Of a stretch of DNA of 64,000 nt, positions 24,645 through 34,036 are shown piece by piece. The DNA is taken from NCBI GenBank assembly GCA_963797635.1, contig CAWCPZ010000009.1, forward strand, positions 124,001 to 188,000. Direction: 5' to 3'. Origin of the DNA: JAOUEA01 sp963797635 (lineage in GTDB: Bacteria > Actinomycetota > UBA4738 > HRBIN12). The position numbers and the translations under genes are program-made. The notes below the pieces were generated by a model. The model made no database searches, had not been told where the DNA came from, and saw nothing but the letters and a program-made list of their open reading frames with translations. Position 1 is the first letter of the stretch. Each line of letters begins with the position of its first letter.

Positions 24645-25435
24645 CCACGGCGGAGATCGGCGTATTCGGCGGATCGGGGTTCTACTCCTTCCTGGAGGAC
24701 ACCGAGACGATCGAGATCGACACCCCGTACGGCGCCCCCAGCGCGCCGATCACCCTCGGTGACGTGGGCGGACGGACGGTGGCGTTCATCCCACGGCACG
24801 GCCTGAAGCACGAGTTCCCGCCCCACCGCGTGCCCTACAAGGCCAACGCCTGGGCGATGAAGGAACTCGGCGTCACCCGCGTGCTCGGCCCGAACGCGTG
24901 CGGCTCGTTGCAGGCGGGCGTGAAGCCCGGCGACTTCGTGATCTGCGACCAGTTGGTCGACCGGACCCGCGACCGTCCCAACACGTTCTACGACGGGCCT
25001 GTCACCACGCACATCTCCTTCGCCGACCCGTACTGCCCCACGATGCGGGCGGCGGCGATCGAGCAGGGACGCGCCCTCGGCATCCCGCTGCACGACCGCG
25101 GCACCGTCGTGGTGATCGAAGGACCCAGGTTCTCCACGCGCGCCGAATCCACGTGGTTCTCCGGCGCGGGCTGGGAGGTCATCAACATGACCCAGTACCC
25201 CGAAGCGATCCTGGCTCGCGAACTGGAGCTCTGCTACATGAACATCTCGCTCATCACCGACTACGACGTCGGCGTGCTGGGCGTGCCTCCGGTGACGCAT
25301 GAAGAGGTCGTCCGGGTGTTCACCGAGAACAACGAGAAGCTCCGCGACCTGTTGTTCGCCGTGATCCCGGCGCTGCCGGACGCGCGCGACTGCCCGTGCG
25401 CCACGGCCCTCACGGGCGCGCGCTTCGAGGCTTGA
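24641..25435 (+). CDS. mtnP: S-methyl-5'-thioadenosine phosphorylase
   Basis: 264 aa from ATG 24641, overlapping the FmdB stop by 4 bp. Phosphate-site motifs are FGGSGFYSF and FIPRHGLKHEFPPHRVPYKAN; the substrate loop is VINMTQYPEAILARE, typical of MTAP; purine-site TDYDVGV is present. It cleaves methylthioadenosine to adenine and methylthioribose-1-phosphate in methionine/polyamine salvage. A purine nucleoside phosphorylase is the alternative; the NMTQYPE loop favours MTAP. The apparent in-frame fusion with the zinc-ribbon protein is an artefact of the upstream frameshift. Confidence 0.88.
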   Translation: MTTAEIGVFGGSGFYSFLEDTETIEIDTPYGAPSAPITLGDVGGRTVAFIPRHGLKHEFPPHRVPYKANAWAMKELGVTRVLGPNACGSLQAGVKPGDFVICDQLVDRTRDRPNTFYDGPVTTHISFADPYCPTMRAAAIEQGRALGIPLHDRGTVVVIEGPRFSTRAESTWFSGAGWEVINMTQYPEAILARELELCYMNISLITDYDVGVLGVPPVTHEEVVRVFTENNEKLRDLLFAVIPALPDARDCPCATALTGARFEA

Positions 25436-25461
25436 TCCGTGACGCCCGTATCCTGCCTGCC

Positions 25462-25660
25462 ATGGCGAACGAACCGGAACTGGTGCGCATCGAGCTGGCG
25501 TTCCGCTCGGACCAAGGTGAGGACGCCGGGGCGCTCGGCGACCGCATCCGGGAAGCCACCGGCGCTGATCGTGGGACGCGACAAGCTCGAGGAGTTCCGC
25601 GTCAGGACGCTCCCGCTGGTCGAGCCCAAGCGCAAAGGCGGGCTCCGCCCGGTCGACTGA
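25462..25660 (+). pseudogene. Small hypothetical protein, one frameshift
   Basis: From ATG 25462 the translation starts MANEPELVRIELAFRSDQ and runs to DRIREA. A second frame continues as PALIVGRDKLEEFRVRTLPL and ends EPKRKGGLRPVD at TGA 25660. The two halves join at about 25560 by a one-base change, giving about 66 aa with alternating strand/helix character. It is 26 bp after mtnP and probably cotranscribed. I do not know the family or its function. Confidence 0.55.
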
Positions 25661-25664
25661 ACCC

Positions 25665-25690
25665 CCGCCGTGTGACCGCGGTCACGGCGG
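25665..25690. terminator. GC-rich hairpin with a perfect 14-bp palindromic core
   Basis: GTGACCGCGGTCAC (25672-25685) is self-complementary and is flanked by CCGCC and GGCGG, giving a longer stem with a 2-nt bulge. It lies between the small gene ending at 25660 and the CpaB-like gene starting at 25720. It could terminate the fmdB-mtnP transcript or be an operator for the next gene. Confidence 0.45.
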
Positions 25691-25719
25691 CACCCCCGGT
25701 GCGCCGATAGCGTCGCGGC

Positions 25720-26442
25720 ATGGACCTGCTTCGGCGTCGCCCACCCACGTCCGCGCTCGTGTATTTCGGCCTGGCGGCCGTGTGCGCGGTGGCCGCCATC
25801 ACCTTGATGGATGCCTATCGTCAGCACGTGGAGGCCACGCGTCCCGACGTCGGTCCGGCCGTGTCCGTGGTGGTCGCCGCGTCCGACCTGGTGCGCGGCA
25901 CGGTGCTCGCCGAACCGGCGCTCACCCTGCGTCCGATCCCCTCGTCCCTGGTGCCACCCGGCGCCCTCACCCTTGTCGACGACGCGCTGGGCCGGACCCT
26001 GGTGGCCGACATCGCCGACGGCGAAGTCGTGACCCGAACCCGCGTGGGCAGCTCCGAGGCCGGGCCGGTCGCCGCGCTGGTGCCGCCAGGGCTCCGGGCG
26101 TTCGTCCTGCGTTCGGGCGTGCCCGCCGGCACGCTGCGATCGGGTGACCTGGTCGATGTGCTCGCCACCTACGGCGCCGGCGGTGGGCGGCCGTACACCG
26201 ACACCGTGGCCACCGAGGTGCAGGTGCTCAAGGTGCTCGCCGCCGCCGAAGGCATCAGCGCCTCGGGAACGGATACCGGCGCGCAGATCGTGGTGCTCGC
26301 CGACGCCGCAACGGTGGAGACGCTGGCGAGAGCATCGGCCCTCGGCGTCGTCACGGTCTCGATCGCCGGGCCCGATGAAGTCGGGTCCCCCGGCGCGGCG
26401 ATGGGGGAAGCATCGCCCGCGCCGGGGTACCTCGACGGCTAG
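25720..26442 (+). CDS. CpaB/RcpC-like SAF-domain membrane protein
   Basis: 240 aa. One N-terminal transmembrane helix (SALVYFGLAAVCAVAAITL) is followed by a SAF domain (VVVAASDLVRGTVLAEPAL; LRPIPSSLVPPGAL) and a CpaB-type beta region (VLRSGVPAGTLRSGDLVDVLAT). In Flp/Tad pilus systems CpaB is a periplasmic-side assembly factor, but no cpaA, cpaE, cpaF or tad genes are nearby, so an orphan role is likely. The stop TAG forms a CTAG palindrome shared with the stop of the convergent lysyl oxidase gene. Confidence 0.8.
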   Translation: MDLLRRRPPTSALVYFGLAAVCAVAAITLMDAYRQHVEATRPDVGPAVSVVVAASDLVRGTVLAEPALTLRPIPSSLVPPGALTLVDDALGRTLVADIADGEVVTRTRVGSSEAGPVAALVPPGLRAFVLRSGVPAGTLRSGDLVDVLATYGAGGGRPYTDTVATEVQVLKVLAAAEGISASGTDTGAQIVVLADAATVETLARASALGVVTVSIAGPDEVGSPGAAMGEASPAPGYLDG

Positions 26443-27936
26443 GCCGGGTGGGCGTTCGCCAGCAGCTGGCGCGAAGAACCGCGCCTTCGGTGTCGATCCC
26501 GTGCCACGGCGGCACCCGAACGGTGCGGTGGCCGGGCCTGCCGCCCAGGATCACCTTGCGCAACCGAACGTTGTTGGCCATGTTCGACTCGTACAGGTGG
26601 CCGCCCGGGTTGGCCTGCACCTTCACGTAGTAGGTCCCGTTGGGCAGGTCCGTGACGTCGAACGACTGGCCGGGCAGTCCCTGGTAGTAGGTGTCGCCCC
26701 AGCCCACGGGCAGCACCTCTCGCACCCACAGCGCTTCCGGACCGCCGCACGCGGTACTCAATCCCTCGAGCCAGGGTCGCCACTCGGCGTTCTCGGTCAG
26801 CAAGTCGATGGCGTCGGTGGGAGCGAGGCAGAAGGCTTCCTTCTCGCTGATCACGGCGGTGGTCTTGTCGGCTTCCAGCAGCTCGTAGGTGGCGAACTGC
26901 TTGAAATGCCAGTGGGTGTGCCCGTGCCGAGCGTCGTACTCGAACGAGCCCACGCGGGCGCGCGCCACCTGCTGATCACCGTCGTAGAAGTACTGATAGG
27001 CATCCATCAGCGGTTCGTCTTCGCGGCGGAAGCCCTCGACCACCAGCGGCGACGGACCGTCCACCCACACGTTCGCTCCGAACGACAGCCAGTCCCCCGA
27101 GTTCCGGTGGCGGACCCCGATGCCGAACGAGGGCAACGGGATCAGGTCGGGCACGATCGAAGGATCCGGGGTCGTCGTCGATCGGCACCTTCGGGTTCGG
27201 TGAGCCCATGTCGCCGACGGCGCGCGGCGCCGACCGCGGACGGGGATGCGGCCTCACGACGATCGCGAACGATGAGCGTCACGGTCGTGTACCCGTCCTG
27301 CGGCGTCACGTCGAACAGGTCCGCATAGAGCGGAGCCACCGAGAAGTCGATGTGATAGCGCCCCGCCGGCAGCTTCAATCGGCATGCCCGTACCCGGCGA
27401 TGCTGGTGGCCCAATCGCGGTCGATCCCCCACACCAGACCGAGCGAGAACGGGTTCGACCAGCAATCGTCGGGGAACGTCGGCGTCACCGGTCCGCCGTC
27501 GGCGATGCGCTGACGGTCGTAGCTGTTCGGACACAACGGCAGCAGACGGTCGGCCCGCACGTCACCCGCCCGATCCGTGACCGTCATCCGCGTGAATCGA
27601 GGGAGGCCTTCATAGGACGAGACCTCGAACAACGAATCCGGGAGCGAACGGGTCCCGCCGCCCGGCATCACCTGGTCCACGTGGAACGGGGAGTCGTAGT
27701 CCTCGCGCCCGATCTCGAGGGAGAACGCCGCATCCATCGACGCCAGGTAGACACCGGGGTTGAAGTAGAACGGCCGGCCTTCCCGGCGTGTGACGGTGAT
27801 CTCGCTGCTCGTCCGTCGGAGCACCAGCCGGGGCCCGGCGGCCCCGGCGTTGGCACCGGGCCCAGTCAGGGCCATCACGGATATCGCGAGCGCCGCAGCC
27901 AACAGGCCGCTCAGAGGCGCGGCGCATCGTGGTCAT
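26439..27936 (-). pseudogene. Secreted lysyl-oxidase-like copper protein, several frameshifts
   Basis: Start ATG 27936 is preceded by GGAGGAAACC. The signal peptide (LLAAALAISVMALTG) is reached after a shift near 27920. An N-terminal domain ends about 27380; the next segment (LKLPAGRYHIDFSVAPLYAD) and the catalytic domain are in other frames. The catalytic domain has ARHGHTHWHFKQF, the HxHxH copper motif of lysyl oxidases, and VGWGDTYYQGLPGQSFDV with DLPNGTYYVKVQANPGG, the C-terminal hallmark. The final shift near 26470 would give ANAHPA and a stop at 26439. At least three single-base breaks are needed, so I treat it as one gene of about 500 aa with errors. Bacterial lysyl oxidases deaminate lysine side chains outside the cell. 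Confidence 0.72.
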
Positions 27937-28126
27937 GGTTTCCTCCCACGTCGTCGTGCGTTGGACCGAGGAAGCCCCATCGGTCATCTCCTAGACGCGC
28001 GAGCCCGCGTCCCGGTTGCGAAGCTAGGCGCAGTTGCCACCCCAGCGCAACCCAGCGTTCGCTCGTTCCCCGCAGGTTCGGCCGCTAGCATGTGCGGGCC
28101 TCCCGACCGAAAGGGCACGACGCTCC

Positions 28127-28966
28127 GTGAGCATCCTGCAAGCGATCATCCTGGGCATCACCCAGGGACTGACCGAATACGCGCCGGTCTCCAGCTCCGG
28201 GCACCTCATCCTGGTGCCGTGGGCGTTCGGGTGGACGATCGTGAACGACCCGGCACTGAACAAGACGTTCGACGTGGCGCTGCACATGGGCACGCTCACC
28301 GGAGCGCTCATCTACTTCCGGCACGACGTCGTCCGCTACGTGCGCGCCTGGATCGAGTCGCTCCGCGCCCGCGCCATCGAGAACGCGGACCAGCGCCTCG
28401 CGTGGGCCCTGGTGCTGGGCACGATCCCCGGGGTGATCATCGGCGCGGCCTTCGAGGGGTTCATCTCCGACACCCTGGGCCAGCCATGGTTGATCGGCGT
28501 GATGCTCGTGGTGTTCGGCGTGGCCCTGTGGTGGGTCGACAAGGTTGCCGCCAGCGACCGCGGCCTCGATTCGATCACCCCCAAGACGGGGCTCGGGCTG
28601 GGGTTCGCCCAGGCGATGGCCCTGCAGCCCGGGGTCTCGCGGTCGGGCGTCACCATGACCGCGGGCCGATGGATCGGGCTCGATCGCGAATCCGCGGCGA
28701 GGTTCTCGTTCCTGCTGGCGCTGCCGATCACGGCGGGCGCGGGCCTCTACGCGTCGATCGATGTGGTGCAGGGTGGGTTCCAGGGCTACGCCGCGCAGTT
28801 CTTCTGGGGGTTCGTGGCGTCGGGGATCAGCGGCTTCCTGGTGATCTGGGGACTGCTGAAGTACCTGCGCACCCACAGCTTCGCGGCCTTCATGTGGTAT
28901 CGGTTCGCGGTGGCGGGGATCATCTTCGTGCTGATCGCGAGCGGAGCGCGGAGCGCAACGATCTGA
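28127..28966 (+). CDS. uppP: Undecaprenyl-diphosphatase (UppP/BacA)
   Basis: 279 aa from GTG 28127. Catalytic motifs are complete: QGLTEYAPVSSSGHL near the N-terminus and ALQPGVSRSGVTMTAGR in the middle. About eight membrane helices are visible. It recycles the undecaprenyl carrier by removing one phosphate from the C55 diphosphate, sustaining peptidoglycan and other glycan synthesis, and gives background bacitracin resistance. Length is normal. It is followed after 23 bp by an NTF2-like gene on the same strand. Confidence 0.93.
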   Translation: MSILQAIILGITQGLTEYAPVSSSGHLILVPWAFGWTIVNDPALNKTFDVALHMGTLTGALIYFRHDVVRYVRAWIESLRARAIENADQRLAWALVLGTIPGVIIGAAFEGFISDTLGQPWLIGVMLVVFGVALWWVDKVAASDRGLDSITPKTGLGLGFAQAMALQPGVSRSGVTMTAGRWIGLDRESAARFSFLLALPITAGAGLYASIDVVQGGFQGYAAQFFWGFVASGISGFLVIWGLLKYLRTHSFAAFMWYRFAVAGIIFVLIASGARSATI

Positions 28967-28989
28967 CCCGAGGCGGACAGGAGGCGACC

Positions 28990-29406
28990 ATGGATCGACG
29001 CAGCGTGCAGGCTTGGCTCGACCGATACATCGACACCTGGCGGTCCGGGGACGCGGCCGAGATCGCGGCCCTCTTCAGCCGCGACGCGGAGTATCGCTAC
29101 CACCCGTCCGACGATCCCATCCGGGGCCCGGAGCAGATCGCCGCCTCGTGGCTCGAGACCCCCGACGAACCCGGCACGTGGGACGCGTGGTACCGGCCGT
29201 TCGTGGTGGAGGGCGAGCGCGCGGTCGCCACCGGCGTCAGCACCTACTTCCATCCCGACGGGAGCGCCGACCGCGTCTACGACAACGTGTTCGTCATGAC
29301 CTTCGACGCGCAGGGCCGGTGCAGCGAGTTCACCGAGTGGTTCGTGCAACGACCGTCGGACCGGCTGGATGCCGCCGTTCCCGAGCCGCTGGTCCCGGAA
29401 GGCTGA
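28990..29406 (+). CDS. SnoaL/NTF2-like protein
   Basis: 138 aa from ATG 28990, with an AGGAGG site at 28979-28984. The sequence WLDRYIDTWRSGDAAEIAALFS, AEYRYHPSDDPIRGPEQI and VFVMTFDAQGRCSEFTEWFV is the cone-shaped alpha+beta fold shared by SnoaL-like cyclases, ketosteroid isomerases and many small-molecule-binding proteins. A specific reaction cannot be inferred. It is likely cotranscribed with uppP, with no evident functional link. Confidence 0.8.
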   Translation: MDRRSVQAWLDRYIDTWRSGDAAEIAALFSRDAEYRYHPSDDPIRGPEQIAASWLETPDEPGTWDAWYRPFVVEGERAVATGVSTYFHPDGSADRVYDNVFVMTFDAQGRCSEFTEWFVQRPSDRLDAAVPEPLVPEG

Positions 29407-29412
29407 CCCGGC

Positions 29413-30463
29413 TCACCCCACCTGGACCTCGACGCGCTGGATCCCGTTGTGCGCGTAGCCCCCGGCGTTCCACTCGGGTTCGTCCGGTTGGGTGTTGCCC
29501 TCGGCGTCGGTGGCGCGGCAGCACACGACGTGCGAACCCGCGTGAGCGTCCCACGGGTGATGCCAGCCACGCCATGCGAACCGTCCGATCGACGGGCTCC
29601 AGGGTCGCGTCGGTCCAGGACCGACCGTCGTCGGTACTGACCTCGACGCGTTCGATCGGCGCATGCCCGGACCAGGCACGCCCGTGCAACGTGGTCGGAC
29701 CCGCCTGCAACGACCGGGCCCGCGAGGGGAACGCCGGGATGCCCGGCGGCACCATCAGCGCCCGAGGGGCGATCACGGTGACGGGCGTGCCGGGATCGTC
29801 GTCGGACGTTCGCATGCGGTAGCCCACCCGCTGCTGGTAGCCGTCGAACGGTTCGGTGACCGCGGTGATCGACGTGAGCCACTTGACCGCGGTCATCCCG
29901 TACCACCCGGGCACCATCAGGCGGAGCGGCGCCCCGTGTTGCGGAAGCAGCGGAGCTCCGTTCATCTCGTAGGCCAGCAGCACCTCGTCCCGCTGGAGTT
30001 CCGCAGGCGGCAGGCTCCGGGCGTAGGACTGCTCCTCGCCGCCTTCCACACCACGATCCGCTCCGGTGAAGACCACGTCGACCGCGTCGTCGCGGAGGCC
30101 GGCCCGCTCCAGCAGCTCGGCCACCGGCACCCCCGTCCACGCTGCGGTGCCCACCGCTTCACGGATCCACGGCTGGGACTCGGGACGTCGCTCGTAGAGG
30201 GTCCGGCCGTTGCCGGCGCACTCGAGCGTCACCGGCACCGTGACCGATCGCATGGCGCGTAGGTCCTCGAGCGTCCACGATCCCGGTTCCTCGACGGCGC
30301 CATCCACCGTCAGGGTGAAGTTCGGGTCCACGGGCGGGATGTCGTAGTGGATCAGCAGGTAGTGCAGCCCCGCCGGGGTCACGTCGTAGCGCAGGGCCTC
30401 AAGCGGCATCCCATGGTTCCGGGTGGCCTGCGCCAGTTCGACGTTCGTGAAGTCGTCGCTCAT
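29413..30463 (-). CDS. Sulfite-oxidase-like molybdopterin enzyme, one frameshift
   Basis: The molybdenum domain runs from ATG 30463 to about residue 230, with the Mo-ligating cysteine in VTLECAGNGR and the cofactor contacts LPQHGAPLRLMVPGWYGMTAVKWL. A dimerisation (Mo-co) domain follows (RVEVSTDDGRSWTDATLEP). The end shifts frame near 29590 and continues RFAWRGWHHPWDAHAG to IQRVEVQVG at 29413. With the break repaired the protein is about 350 aa and complete. There is no haem domain and no signal peptide in the preferred start. Related enzymes oxidise sulfite or reduce sulfoxides; the substrate is unknown. It needs the molybdenum cofactor, whose moaC lies 9 kb away. Confidence 0.82.
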
Positions 30464-30525
30464 CGGTGTCGTCGCGCCGGATGGCGCGCTCCCGAAGTCT
30501 ACGCCCGAGGTCGTCGGCGCTCGAG

Positions 30526-31869
30526 CTAGATGCCGGCCAGGGTCATCTCGCCGATCAGGATCGACGGGGTGCCGACGCTCGAGAAGAAGCGGAGGTCGTC
30601 GCCCACCCCGGTGATGCCGGCCAGCATCTCCGGCAGCGTCGAGGCGATCGTCATCTCGCGCAGCGGCTCGCCCAGGGCTCCCCCGGCGATGCGCAGCCCC
30701 GTGGCGCCGACGCTGAACTCGCCGCTGATCGGGTTCGCTCCCGAGTGCACCCCGCTGACGTCCTGGATCAGGACGCCGCCGTCGGCCCGCTGCAGCAGCT
30801 CGTCGAACGAGGTCTCGCCCGCATCGAGGTAGAAGTTGGAGGTGCCCACGCCCGGCGCGCCCTTGTACGAGCCGCGCTTCGCGTTGCCGGTCGAGGCCTG
30901 CCCGTCACCGGTTCGAGCCGCCGTGTAGGTGTCGTGCAGGAACCCGTTCAGCGTTCCCCGGGTGAACAGCTCGGTGCGGCCGCTGGGCACGCCCTCGTCG
31001 TCGAAGGGGCAGGCGCCCGGTCCCTGCAGGATCGTGCCGTCATCGACCAGGGTGAACAGGTCCGAGCCCACCTGTTGGCCCACCATCGAGGCGAACAGCG
31101 ACCGCCCCTTCAGCACCGATTCGGCGTTGAGCGCGCCCGCGAGCACGCCCAGGAACGACATCGCCGCGAACTGATCGAGGATCACCGGCACCTTGGCCGT
31201 GGGCGGCTTCACCGCGCCCAGCATGTCGACCGCGCGCGTGATGGCTTCGTCGGCGATGTCGTCGGGCCCGACGTCGGCGAGCGCCCGGGCGATGCGATAG
31301 GAGAAGCCGGTCTGGGTCTCGTCGCCCTCGACGGCGAGCGCGACGGCGACGCACCACGCATCGGTGCGCGCGTACTCGGCGTCGACCCCGGCCGTGGAGG
31401 CGATCGCCACCCTCGTGACCGCGTCGCCCACCTGCGCCAGGTCGATCTTCGTGACCCGCGGATCGCTCGAGACCAACCGGGACTCCAGGTCGAGCGCCAT
31501 CTGCACCTTGTCGGCGGTGGGCACGTCGGCCGATGCCGCGTCGAACAGCTCCGGCAGCGCCGTCACCTCGGCGGCGTCCGGCAGCACGTTGAACTCGTCC
31601 GGCTCGGCGAGCGTGGCGTTCTCGCGCGCCTTGACCACGGCGGCCCGGACCTCGTCGACCGTGGGATCGGCGGCGAAGGCGTAGCCGAGCCGGCCGTCAC
31701 GGATCAACCGCACGCCGAGCCCACGGGACTCGGCGAACGTCAGCCCTTCGACCTCACCGCGGAGCGCGCTCGCTTCGGTCTGGCGTGACTCCTGGGCGTA
31801 GGCCTCCACGGCCTCACCGTCACCGGCCGCTTCGACCGCCGCGCGCACGAGATCCCCGAGATCAGGCAC
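30526..31869 (-). CDS. pmbA: PmbA (TldE) family peptidase subunit
   Basis: 447 aa from GTG 31869, overlapping the tldD 3' end by 8 bp. Family marks are EGLTFAESRGLGVRLIRDGRLGY at the N-terminus, MSFLGVLAGALNAESVLKGRS and NAKRGSYKGAPGVGTSN toward the C-terminus. PmbA lacks the HExxxH zinc site and works as the partner of TldD in a heterodimeric metalloprotease that degrades unfolded peptides and trims leaders of some ribosomal peptides such as microcin B17. Gene order tldD then pmbA is standard for this pair. A connection with the Asp-rich peptide cassette is possible but only speculative. Confidence 0.9.
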   Translation of the reverse strand: MPDLGDLVRAAVEAAGDGEAVEAYAQESRQTEASALRGEVEGLTFAESRGLGVRLIRDGRLGYAFAADPTVDEVRAAVVKARENATLAEPDEFNVLPDAAEVTALPELFDAASADVPTADKVQMALDLESRLVSSDPRVTKIDLAQVGDAVTRVAIASTAGVDAEYARTDAWCVAVALAVEGDETQTGFSYRIARALADVGPDDIADEAITRAVDMLGAVKPPTAKVPVILDQFAAMSFLGVLAGALNAESVLKGRSLFASMVGQQVGSDLFTLVDDGTILQGPGACPFDDEGVPSGRTELFTRGTLNGFLHDTYTAARTGDGQASTGNAKRGSYKGAPGVGTSNFYLDAGETSFDELLQRADGGVLIQDVSGVHSGANPISGEFSVGATGLRIAGGALGEPLREMTIASTLPEMLAGITGVGDDLRFFSSVGTPSILIGEMTLAGI

Positions 31870-33247
31870 CGGTGCCTCCCAGCGTGATCTTGGAGATCCG
31901 CAAGGTGGGGGAACCGCTGCCCACCGGCGCGTTCTGTCCGTCCTTGCCGCACACGCCCTCCCAGGTGCCGAAGTCGTCGGCGATCGCATCGATCGCGCTC
32001 ATGACCTCGATCGCCCGGCCGATCAGGTTCGCGCCGCGCACCGGGGCGCCGACCTGGCCGTTCTCGATCAAGAACCCTTCGCTGACCCCGAACACGAAGT
32101 CGCCGGTGGCGGGGTTGACCTGCCCGCCGCCGAGCGAGGTCACCCACACGCCCTGCTCGGTGGCGTCGAGGATGTCGCCGGGCTTGGAGGAACCGTTGAG
32201 GATGTTCGTGTTGGTCATGCGCGGCACGGGAGGGAAGGCGTAGGACTGGCGCCGGCCGTTCCCGGTGGACGTCACGCCCTCCTTGTCGGCTCGCAACCGG
32301 TCGTAGAGGAACCCCTGCAGCACGCCGTCGGTGAACAGCACCGTGTTCTGCGCCGGCTCGCCTTCGTCGTCGAACGTGAACGAACCCCAGCCGTTGGGGA
32401 TCGTGGCGTCGTCCACGCCGTTGAGGAGTTCGCTGCCGCACCGTTGGCCCACCAACCCCGCGTACACGCTGGCCTCTTTGTCGATGGCGTCGGACTCGAG
32501 CGGATGCCCGACCGCCTCGTGGAACAGGACGCCGCCCATGCCGGGCGCGAGCACCACGGTCATCTCGCCGGCCGGCGCGGGGATCGAGTCGAGCATCGTC
32601 ACGGCGCGCTTGGCCGCCACGGTGGCGGTGGCCGCCGGCGTGTGTTCGTCCACGAACTCGACGCCGGCACACGCCGCCGGTCCGTGGAACCCGGTCTGGA
32701 TGTTGTCGCCGCGCTTGGCCACCACCTGCGCGACCAGGCGGATCCGGGGCCGCGCCTCTTCGACCCAGCGGCCATCGGAGGCGGCGATCAACCGCCGCTG
32801 CAACGAATCCCCGTAGACGCCCACCACCTGGATCACCTCAGGGCTGAACGAACGGGCGACATCGTCGAGCTCCCGCAGCCACGCGACCTTGTCCGCGGCC
32901 GGAACCGACGCGGCCGCTCGCTGCACCCGGTTCGTGTCGGGGCCCTCGAGGGTTCGCAGATCGACGACATCGCCGCCCTCACCGTCGCGCAGCGCGGCGC
33001 TGGCGGCTTCGGCGGCCTCGAGCAACGCGTCGCGGTCCAGCCGGTTGGAGTACGCGTAGCCGTACGACGTGCCGTGGGCGACCCGGACGCCGGCGCCGCG
33101 ATCGAGGCCGGTGGTGAGTTCCTCGACCTTGCCGTCGTCCAGCCGGATCGTGGTGTTCGTGGTCTCCTCGACGAAGACCTCGGCGAACGACCCACCGCGC
33201 CGACGAGCGGCCTGGAGCACCTCGTGCACGAGCGAGCGATCGAGCAT
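31862..33247 (-). CDS. tldD: TldD metalloprotease
   Basis: 461 aa. It carries the zinc motif HExxxH in GVLFHEAVGHPLESD and the usual IRLDDGKVEELTTGLDRGAGVRV N-terminal segment, and ends with the family's LRISKITLGG. TldD and PmbA (coded immediately downstream with an 8-bp overlap) assemble into a ring that admits unstructured peptides. The upstream intergenic region (33248-33433) is shared with a divergent lipoprotein gene. Length is normal and no key residue is missing. Confidence 0.92.
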   Translation of the reverse strand: MLDRSLVHEVLQAARRRGGSFAEVFVEETTNTTIRLDDGKVEELTTGLDRGAGVRVAHGTSYGYAYSNRLDRDALLEAAEAASAALRDGEGGDVVDLRTLEGPDTNRVQRAAASVPAADKVAWLRELDDVARSFSPEVIQVVGVYGDSLQRRLIAASDGRWVEEARPRIRLVAQVVAKRGDNIQTGFHGPAACAGVEFVDEHTPAATATVAAKRAVTMLDSIPAPAGEMTVVLAPGMGGVLFHEAVGHPLESDAIDKEASVYAGLVGQRCGSELLNGVDDATIPNGWGSFTFDDEGEPAQNTVLFTDGVLQGFLYDRLRADKEGVTSTGNGRRQSYAFPPVPRMTNTNILNGSSKPGDILDATEQGVWVTSLGGGQVNPATGDFVFGVSEGFLIENGQVGAPVRGANLIGRAIEVMSAIDAIADDFGTWEGVCGKDGQNAPVGSGSPTLRISKITLGGTGA

Positions 33248-33387
33248 GACCCGCGATGCTACTAGCAGTCGTCAGGCGATGCCCCCGGGGCGATCCGGTG
33301 CGTCCCTTCCCGCGAATCGGTGCAGTACAGTCAGCCACGCGAACGCGGCCGGGACGCAGCAGCGCCGAGCGCCGACCGGTCGAGAAC

Positions 33388-33415
33388 GAGGCCAGAACAC
33401 TGAGGCCAGAACACT
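33388..33415. repeat. Perfect tandem 14-bp direct repeat upstream of a lipoprotein gene
   Basis: GAGGCCAGAACACT occurs twice with no spacer (33388-33401, 33402-33415), ending 18 bp before the ATG at 33434. The location overlaps where a ribosome site or transcription start would lie. It may be a slippage duplication or a paired regulator site. Confidence 0.5.
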
Positions 33416-33433
33416 GGGAAGGTCACGCGCGCG

Positions 33434-34036
33434 ATGCGAACCAGATCCACGGTGGTCACGATCCTGTTGCTCTCGGTGCTGGGTGCAGCATGCCGAGGCG
33501 ACGAGGAACCCCCCACCTTCTCGTTCTCGCCCATCTCGCCGCCGGTCACCGGCCCCGCGGTCACTAGCCCCGCGGTCACCGGCCCCGCGGGGACCGGCGC
33601 GACGGGGGCGACGGGAGCGCCACCCACGGGCTCGCCCGGGGTGACCGGCGCGGTCAACACCGGCACCGCTTCGGTCTCCACCACCGGGGTGTTGACGACC
33701 CAGGTGGCCTACACCACGCTCGCGTCGCCGGCGATCTGGGCCGTGCCCCCGGGTGGGATGGCGCTCAACTGGACCGCCACCCGCAACCAGGCGCTCGGCA
33801 TCTCCGGGGCCTCGTTCACCGCTCAGCAACCCACCGCCCCCGAACGACTCCTGCAGTTCTCGGTCCAGGGGCCGGACGGCCTCGTCCTCTTCCAGTCGAG
33901 CGCGGGTGAATGTTTGGTCACGATCACCCCGGCCCTCGCCAACCAGATGGGCGGCACCTTCCTGTGCACGAACATCCAGAGCGAGGACGGGTCGATCACG
34001 GTGAACGCCCAGGGCTCCTTCAGCGCGGCGGGGTAG
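33434..34036 (+). CDS. Hypothetical lipoprotein with Pro/Thr/Gly-rich linker
   Basis: 200 aa. Signal peptide VVTILLLSVLGAAC ends in a lipobox (LGAAC). A low-complexity linker of PAVTGPAGTGATGATGAP type spans about residues 35-75. A beta-rich C-terminal domain follows (QVAYTTLASPAIWAVPPG, LQFSVQGPDGLVLFQSS) with two cysteines that could form a disulfide. No known family. The TAG at 34034-34036 is in the same reading frame as the polytopic protein that follows immediately, an unusual arrangement discussed in the findings. Confidence 0.7.
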   Translation: MRTRSTVVTILLLSVLGAACRGDEEPPTFSFSPISPPVTGPAVTSPAVTGPAGTGATGATGAPPTGSPGVTGAVNTGTASVSTTGVLTTQVAYTTLASPAIWAVPPGGMALNWTATRNQALGISGASFTAQQPTAPERLLQFSVQGPDGLVLFQSSAGECLVTITPALANQMGGTFLCTNIQSEDGSITVNAQGSFSAAG

